From assembly GCF_030766935.1 (NCBI RefSeq), contig NZ_JASERL010000002.1:186001-250000 (forward strand): a stretch of DNA of 64,000 nucleotides, given 5' to 3'. Below, piece by piece: positions 59,738-64,000 of this stretch. Every line of letters starts with the position of its first letter. The stretch's first letter is position 1. The notes under the pieces are model-generated. The model saw only the letters and a list, made by a program, of their open reading frames with translations. It was not told the DNA's origin and searched no databases. The stretch comes from Streptomyces sp. KL109B. Its GTDB lineage: Bacteria > Actinomycetota > Actinomycetes > Streptomycetales > Streptomycetaceae. Made by a program: the position numbers and the translations under genes.

Positions 59738-62407
59738 ATGCGAAGACTGCACCAACGGCACCCCCGGCGAACCCAACGGCACCCCCGGCGAAGAAGCGCC
59801 CGCACCCTCGCCGCCTGGCTCACCGCCGCCCTCGCCGCGGCCCTCCTCGCCGCCCCCGCACACCAGGCGGGCGCGGCCACCCCACGCGGCGGTGTCCTCG
59901 ACGCCGACCACAAGAGCGTCACGTGGCAGAGCCCCACCTACGCCTCCGGCACGGTCGACGACCCCAAGAAGTGTCCGTCGGCCGAAGAGGACCCGGACGG
60001 CAAGACGTGCGATCGCTTCGACCTCAAGGTGTCGGTCCCCGACGGGTATTGGGACGACAACCCCGAGGGCGGCGTCCCGGTCTCGATCGAGTGGGCGAAG
60101 CAGCCCAAGGACGACTTCGACATGTACGTCTACGACGACGCGGGCAAGCAGGTCGCGTCCAGCGCGGGCACCGCCGACCCCGAGGCGACGGTCGTACCGA
60201 AGGCGAACGGCACGTACCACGTGGTGGTCGTCCCGTACGACGTGCACGACAACTCCTTTGTCGGCAAGGCCTACTTGCCCGAGACGACGGACGCCGGGAA
60301 CCTCACGTCCTTCACCGGCGACGACGGCGGCTACACGGTCGCCGCAGGAGACCTCAAGGCGCGCGCCGACTTCCTGAAGGGCGGTCAACTCCACCTCCAG
60401 GCCGACCCGTCGGGCGATTTCACCGATCCGACGAAGGGTCAGATCGTGCGCGAGCGCCCCGCCGTCGACCCGCACACCACGTCCTTCGACGCGGGCGCCT
60501 ACTACGGCATCCGTTCCGCCGACGCCGTCCTGCGCGTCTACAAGAAGCCGCTGCGCTTCGGCCTCTACAAGGCCGACAACAGGACGCGGATCTGGCAGGA
60601 GGACAAGCCGCTGCGCTGGTCAACGGGCGGCATGCGGCAGAGCCTGGAGCGCGGGGCCGACGAGCAGTTCTTCGGCGGCGGCGAACAGAACGGTTCGTTC
60701 TCGCACCGCGACAGGACGGTCCGCGTCGCGAACAACACGGACTGGGACGAGGGCGGCTACCCCAACTCGCAGCCGTTCTACCTCTCTTCGGCCGGTTACG
60801 GCGTCTACCGGAACACCTTCGCGCCCGGCGTCTACGACTTCGGCCCCTCGGTCCACACCGGCCAGCAGGAACGCCGCCTGGACGCCTACTACTTCCTCGG
60901 TGACGCCAAGCAGGCCATCGGCAAGTACACGGCGCTGGTCGGCAGGCCGTTCATGCCGCCGGTCTACGGCCTCGAACCCGGCGACGCCGACTGCTACTTG
61001 CACAACGCCAACCAGGGCGAGCGGCACACCCTCGACTCGCTCAAGGTCGCCGACAAGTACGTCGAGAACCAGCTGCCGCTCGGCTGGATGCTCGTCAACG
61101 ACGGCTACGGCTGCGGCTACGAGAACCTCGCCGAGACCGCCAAGGGCCTCCAGGACCGCGGCGCCGAACTCGGCCTGTGGACGCAGGACGGCATCGACAA
61201 GCTCGCCGACCAGGTGAAGGCGGGCCAGCGCGTCGCCAAGCTGGACGTCGCCTGGGTCGGCAACGGTTACGGCATGGCCCTCGACGCCTGCGACAAGGCG
61301 AAGGCCGGCATCGAGGACAACAGCGACGCCCGCGGCTTCGTCTGGATGCCGGTGTCCTGGGCGGGCGCCCAGCGCTGCGCGGTCCTCTGGTCGGGCGACC
61401 AGAAGCTGTCCTGGGACTTCGTGCGCTGGCAGATCCCGACGTACGCGGGCGCCACGCTGTCCGGCATCGCGTACAACACCGGTGACATCGGCTCGATCTA
61501 CTCGCACGACGCGAAGATGTACGCGCGCGACCTCCAGGCCAAGACGTTCCTTCCGGCCGTCATGACGATGGACGGCTGGGCCCGCGACATGACCACGGGC
61601 GAGAAGATCAACCAGCAGCCGTGGGTGGACGGCGAGCCGTACACCTCCGTCAACCGCAAGTATCTGCACCTGCGCGAGCGCCTCATGCCGTACCTGTACA
61701 CGCTCGCCAAGCAGGCCTCGGACACCGGCGTCGGCGGCGTACGGCCGCTGTGGCTGGAGTACCCGAAGGACCCCAACACCCTTGGCGCGGAGGCCAAGTA
61801 CGAGTATCTGGCGGGCGAGGACTTCCTCGTCGCGCCGGTCTACAAGGACGCCGACACCCGCGACGGCATCTACCTGCCGAAGGGCACGTGGACCGACTAC
61901 TGGACGGGCAAGGAGTACAAGGGCCCGACCACGATCGACGGCTACCACGCCCCGCTCGACACACTTCCGCTCTTCGTGAAGTCGGGGGCGATCGTGCCGA
62001 TGTGGCCCAAGGGGACGACCTCGTGGAAGACGCGTGACAAGGGGCAACTCGGCTATGACGTCTACGCGTCGGAGCCGGGCCACCACTCGTACACGCTCTA
62101 CGAGGACGACGGGGTGACCCGCGAGTTCAAGGACGGCGCGTCGGCGACGCAGCGGGTGACCGTGGACACCAGCGCCTCGGGTTCGGCCATCAACGTCGGT
62201 GCCAGCAAGGGCAGTTACGCGGGCAAGCCCGGCGAGCGCGCGTACACCTTCACGGTGCACGGCAAGGCGGCACCTGAGCGGGTGAGCGTGAACGGCCGCC
62301 CGTTGAGCGCCAGTTCATGGTCGTACGACGAGAAGGCACATGTGACGAAGGTCCGTACGGCGTCGCTTCCTACGGACAAGGCGTTCACGGTGCGCCTGAG
62401 CGGCTGA
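59738..62407 (+). CDS. Secreted GH31 alpha-glucosyl hydrolase or transferase
   Basis: 889 aa. A very basic n-region (with a 7-residue in-frame duplication, QRHPRRT/QRHPRRR, from a 21-bp DNA repeat at 59753-59793) precedes the hydrophobic core LAAWLTAALAAALLAAP. A beta domain of pre-peptidase type (DFDMYVYDDAGKQVASS) is at about 80-190. The GH31 catalytic part has GADEQFFGGGEQNG, MLVNDGYGCGYENL, the nucleophile Asp in AKLDVAWVG, SWAGAQRCAVLWSGDQ and WQIPTYAGATLSGIAYNTGDIG. The wording SWAGAQRCAVLWSGDQ recalls glucosyl- and isomaltosyl-transferases rather than simple glucosidases. The ATG at 59738 is preferred to 59729 because GGAG then has a 9-nt spacer. Confidence 0.84.
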   Translation: MRRLHQRHPRRTQRHPRRRSARTLAAWLTAALAAALLAAPAHQAGAATPRGGVLDADHKSVTWQSPTYASGTVDDPKKCPSAEEDPDGKTCDRFDLKVSVPDGYWDDNPEGGVPVSIEWAKQPKDDFDMYVYDDAGKQVASSAGTADPEATVVPKANGTYHVVVVPYDVHDNSFVGKAYLPETTDAGNLTSFTGDDGGYTVAAGDLKARADFLKGGQLHLQADPSGDFTDPTKGQIVRERPAVDPHTTSFDAGAYYGIRSADAVLRVYKKPLRFGLYKADNRTRIWQEDKPLRWSTGGMRQSLERGADEQFFGGGEQNGSFSHRDRTVRVANNTDWDEGGYPNSQPFYLSSAGYGVYRNTFAPGVYDFGPSVHTGQQERRLDAYYFLGDAKQAIGKYTALVGRPFMPPVYGLEPGDADCYLHNANQGERHTLDSLKVADKYVENQLPLGWMLVNDGYGCGYENLAETAKGLQDRGAELGLWTQDGIDKLADQVKAGQRVAKLDVAWVGNGYGMALDACDKAKAGIEDNSDARGFVWMPVSWAGAQRCAVLWSGDQKLSWDFVRWQIPTYAGATLSGIAYNTGDIGSIYSHDAKMYARDLQAKTFLPAVMTMDGWARDMTTGEKINQQPWVDGEPYTSVNRKYLHLRERLMPYLYTLAKQASDTGVGGVRPLWLEYPKDPNTLGAEAKYEYLAGEDFLVAPVYKDADTRDGIYLPKGTWTDYWTGKEYKGPTTIDGYHAPLDTLPLFVKSGAIVPMWPKGTTSWKTRDKGQLGYDVYASEPGHHSYTLYEDDGVTREFKDGASATQRVTVDTSASGSAINVGASKGSYAGKPGERAYTFTVHGKAAPERVSVNGRPLSASSWSYDEKAHVTKVRTASLPTDKAFTVRLSG

Positions 62408-62430
62408 CGGGACAGAAGAGAACGGAAGAG

Positions 62431-62462
62431 GGGGGTCGGCCCGCACCGGCGGGCCGACCCCC
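62431..62462. terminator. Bidirectional terminator, perfect 14-bp hairpin
   Basis: GGGGGTCGGCCCGC pairs without mismatch with GCGGGCCGACCCCC around an ACCG loop, exactly between the convergent GH31 and cytochrome b genes. The A-rich AGAAGAGAACGGAAGAG before it gives a U-rich tail on the leftward transcript. Confidence 0.88.
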
Positions 62463-62469
62463 GTACCGC

Positions 62470-64000
62470 TCAGTCCACCCGCTCCGACTCGTGCCACCCC
62501 GAGTGCAGCGCCCGGTACTCCTCGGGCGTCGCCTTCGGCACGTACGTGCCGGGGCCGAACATCGCCTTGGCGAGCCGCGCCCGCATCCGCTGCCGGACGG
62601 AGAACCTGCGCTCCACTCCGTTCTCGTCGAAGCGCGGCCCCAACTCGTAGGCCCTGGGCTGCTCGTGGGCGTTGAGCGTGTAGAGCTCGGCGCGCGTGAG
62701 CGGCTCGTGGACCTCGATGAACTCGCCGTGCGGGAGGCGTTTGATCTGCCCGGACTCGCGGCCGTGCAGGGCCTTCTCGCGGTCGCGGTGCTGGAGCCCC
62801 TGGCAGACCCGTTTGGTGACGACGAACACGAGGACGGGCACGACGAAGCAGCTGATGCGCACGAACCAGGTGATGGCGTTGATCGAGAGGTGGAGTTTCG
62901 TGGCGACGATGTCGTTGCCGCCGCCGATGAGCAGCACCGCGTACAGCGACAGCCAGGCCGCGCCGATGCCGGTCCTGACCGGCTTGTTGCGTGGCCGGTC
63001 GGCCGTGTGGTGCTCGCGTTTGTCGCCGGTGATCCACGCCTCCAGGAACGGATACACCAGCATGAAGGAGAGGATCACCGGGAACAGCGTGAACGGGATG
63101 AAGACGCCCAGTTGCAGCGTGTGCCCCCAGGCGCTGATCTCCCACGCGGGCATCACGCGGATCAGCCCCTCGGAGAAGCCGAGGTACCAGTCGGGCTGCG
63201 CGCCCGTCGTGACGAGATCCGTTCTGTAGGGCCCGAAGGCCCACACCGGGTTGATGGTCGCCACCGCTCCGAGCAGCGCGAGCACCCCGAAGACGAGGAA
63301 GAAGAACCCGCCCGCCTTCGCCACGTAGATCGGGAAGAAGGGCGCCCCCGTGACCCGCTTCTCGCCGCGTCCGGGGCCCGCGAACTGGGTGTGCTTGTGG
63401 TAGAAGACCAGGATCAGATGGAGCGCCACCAGGCCCAGCATGATCCCCGGCAGCAGCAGGATGTGGATCGGGTAGAGCCGCGAGATGAAGTCGTCGCCGG
63501 GGAACTCGCCGCCGAAGAGGAACATCGCCAGGTACGTGCCCACGACCGGCACCGAGAGTATGGCGCCCTGCGCGAACTTGAGGCCCGTGCCCGACAGCAG
63601 GTCGTCGGGGAGCGAGTAGCCGGTCAGGCCGGTGACGATGCCGAGGAACAGCAGGGTCCAGCCGAAGGCCCAGTTCAGCTCGCGGGGCTTGCGGAACGCG
63701 CCGGTGAAGAAGACGCGCATCATGTGCACGGTCATCCCGGCGACAAAGACGAGCGCGGCCCAGTGGTGGATCTGCCGGATGAGCAACCCGCCGCGCACGT
63801 CGAAGCTGATGTGCAGCGTCGACTCGTACGCCTGGGTCATCCGGATGCCCTTGAGCGGGACGTACGTGCCGTTGTAGACGACTTCCTGGGTGCTCGGGTC
63901 GAAGTAGAGGGTCAGATAGACGCCGGTGAGGATGAGGACGATGAAGCTGTAGAGGCAGATCTCGCCGAGCATGAACGACCAGTGGTCGGGAAAGACCTTG
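62470..64000 (-). CDS. qcrB: Cytochrome bc1 complex cytochrome b subunit, 5' end outside window
   Basis: Open to the window edge; the visible N-terminal side reads KVFPDHWSFMLGEICLYSF, as in actinobacterial QcrB, so only the first 30-40 codons are missing. Haem ligands are the His pairs in RQIHHWAALVFVAGMTVHMM and in HILLLPGIMLGLVALHLILVF. The quinol-site loop is PDWY, as in actinobacteria. A long C-terminal tail follows (RESGQIKRLPHGEFIEVHEPL), typical of the group. It takes electrons from menaquinol in the membrane. By memory, the main Streptomyces QcrB differs at many positions, so this may be a second copy. QcrA and QcrC genes would lie to the right. Confidence 0.9.
   Translation of the reverse strand, partial: KVFPDHWSFMLGEICLYSFIVLILTGVYLTLYFDPSTQEVVYNGTYVPLKGIRMTQAYESTLHISFDVRGGLLIRQIHHWAALVFVAGMTVHMMRVFFTGAFRKPRELNWAFGWTLLFLGIVTGLTGYSLPDDLLSGTGLKFAQGAILSVPVVGTYLAMFLFGGEFPGDDFISRLYPIHILLLPGIMLGLVALHLILVFYHKHTQFAGPGRGEKRVTGAPFFPIYVAKAGGFFFLVFGVLALLGAVATINPVWAFGPYRTDLVTTGAQPDWYLGFSEGLIRVMPAWEISAWGHTLQLGVFIPFTLFPVILSFMLVYPFLEAWITGDKREHHTADRPRNKPVRTGIGAAWLSLYAVLLIGGGNDIVATKLHLSINAITWFVRISCFVVPVLVFVVTKRVCQGLQHRDREKALHGRESGQIKRLPHGEFIEVHEPLTRAELYTLNAHEQPRAYELGPRFDENGVERRFSVRQRMRARLAKAMFGPGTYVPKATPEEYRALHSGWHESERVD

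Overview
The window is high-GC DNA with strong third-position G/C bias, frequent GTG starts, 4-nt ATGA/GTGA gene overlaps, Tat and lipoprotein signals and an actinobacterial QcrB. All of this points to a Streptomyces chromosome. I see no tRNA, rRNA, CRISPR array, transposase or integrase.

Layout. 1-1004 (minus): end of an ATP-grasp RiPP (graspetide) locus, with the precursor complete and the maturase cut by the window edge. 1312-5981: a secreted unknown protein, two MFS transporters and a thioesterase-like protein. 5997-9130: divergent FkbM methyltransferase and a two-part glycosyltransferase. 9152-9879: a DUF2470 protein behind an iron box. 9942-25854: a coherent sugar locus, read here as xyloglucan utilisation. 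It has GH31 alpha-xylosidase, GH3 beta-glucosidase, an Lpl-type ABC importer, GH42 beta-galactosidase, GH95 alpha-fucosidase, a secreted GH12 endo-glucanase and a LacI regulator. Three identical 14-bp palindromes and one CebR-box-like palindrome lie in its control regions. 25862-28921: two small membrane proteins and a type-B carboxylesterase.

29313-36698: a peptide export system. A 73-aa precursor has a textbook double-glycine leader and a core free of Cys, Lys, Arg, His and aromatic residues. It is followed by a terminator-like hairpin, HlyD, a C39-peptidase ABC exporter, a second NHLM-type ABC protein and an unknown gene. 36768-39048: an arylmalonate-decarboxylase-like protein and an amidase. 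39064-44882: a class-3 lipase divergent from a catalase-like/alpha-dioxygenase-like fusion and a nitroreductase-like gene, a candidate oxylipin system. 44964-46100: serine hydrolase. 46113-53521 (minus): a second sugar operon (lipoprotein, two permeases, GH42, secreted GH63-like enzyme).

53706-59556: divergent relatives of glycine dehydrogenase subunits GcvPA/GcvPB, a COG3199 NAD-kinase-like protein carrying an in-frame 75-bp tandem repeat, an SDR dehydrogenase and a FadR-type regulator; no H- or T-protein gene is present. 59738-62407: a large secreted GH31. It converges on a cytochrome b gene (qcrB type, cut by the right edge) across a perfect hairpin.

Functional calls are family recognition from sequence by eye; no database search was run.
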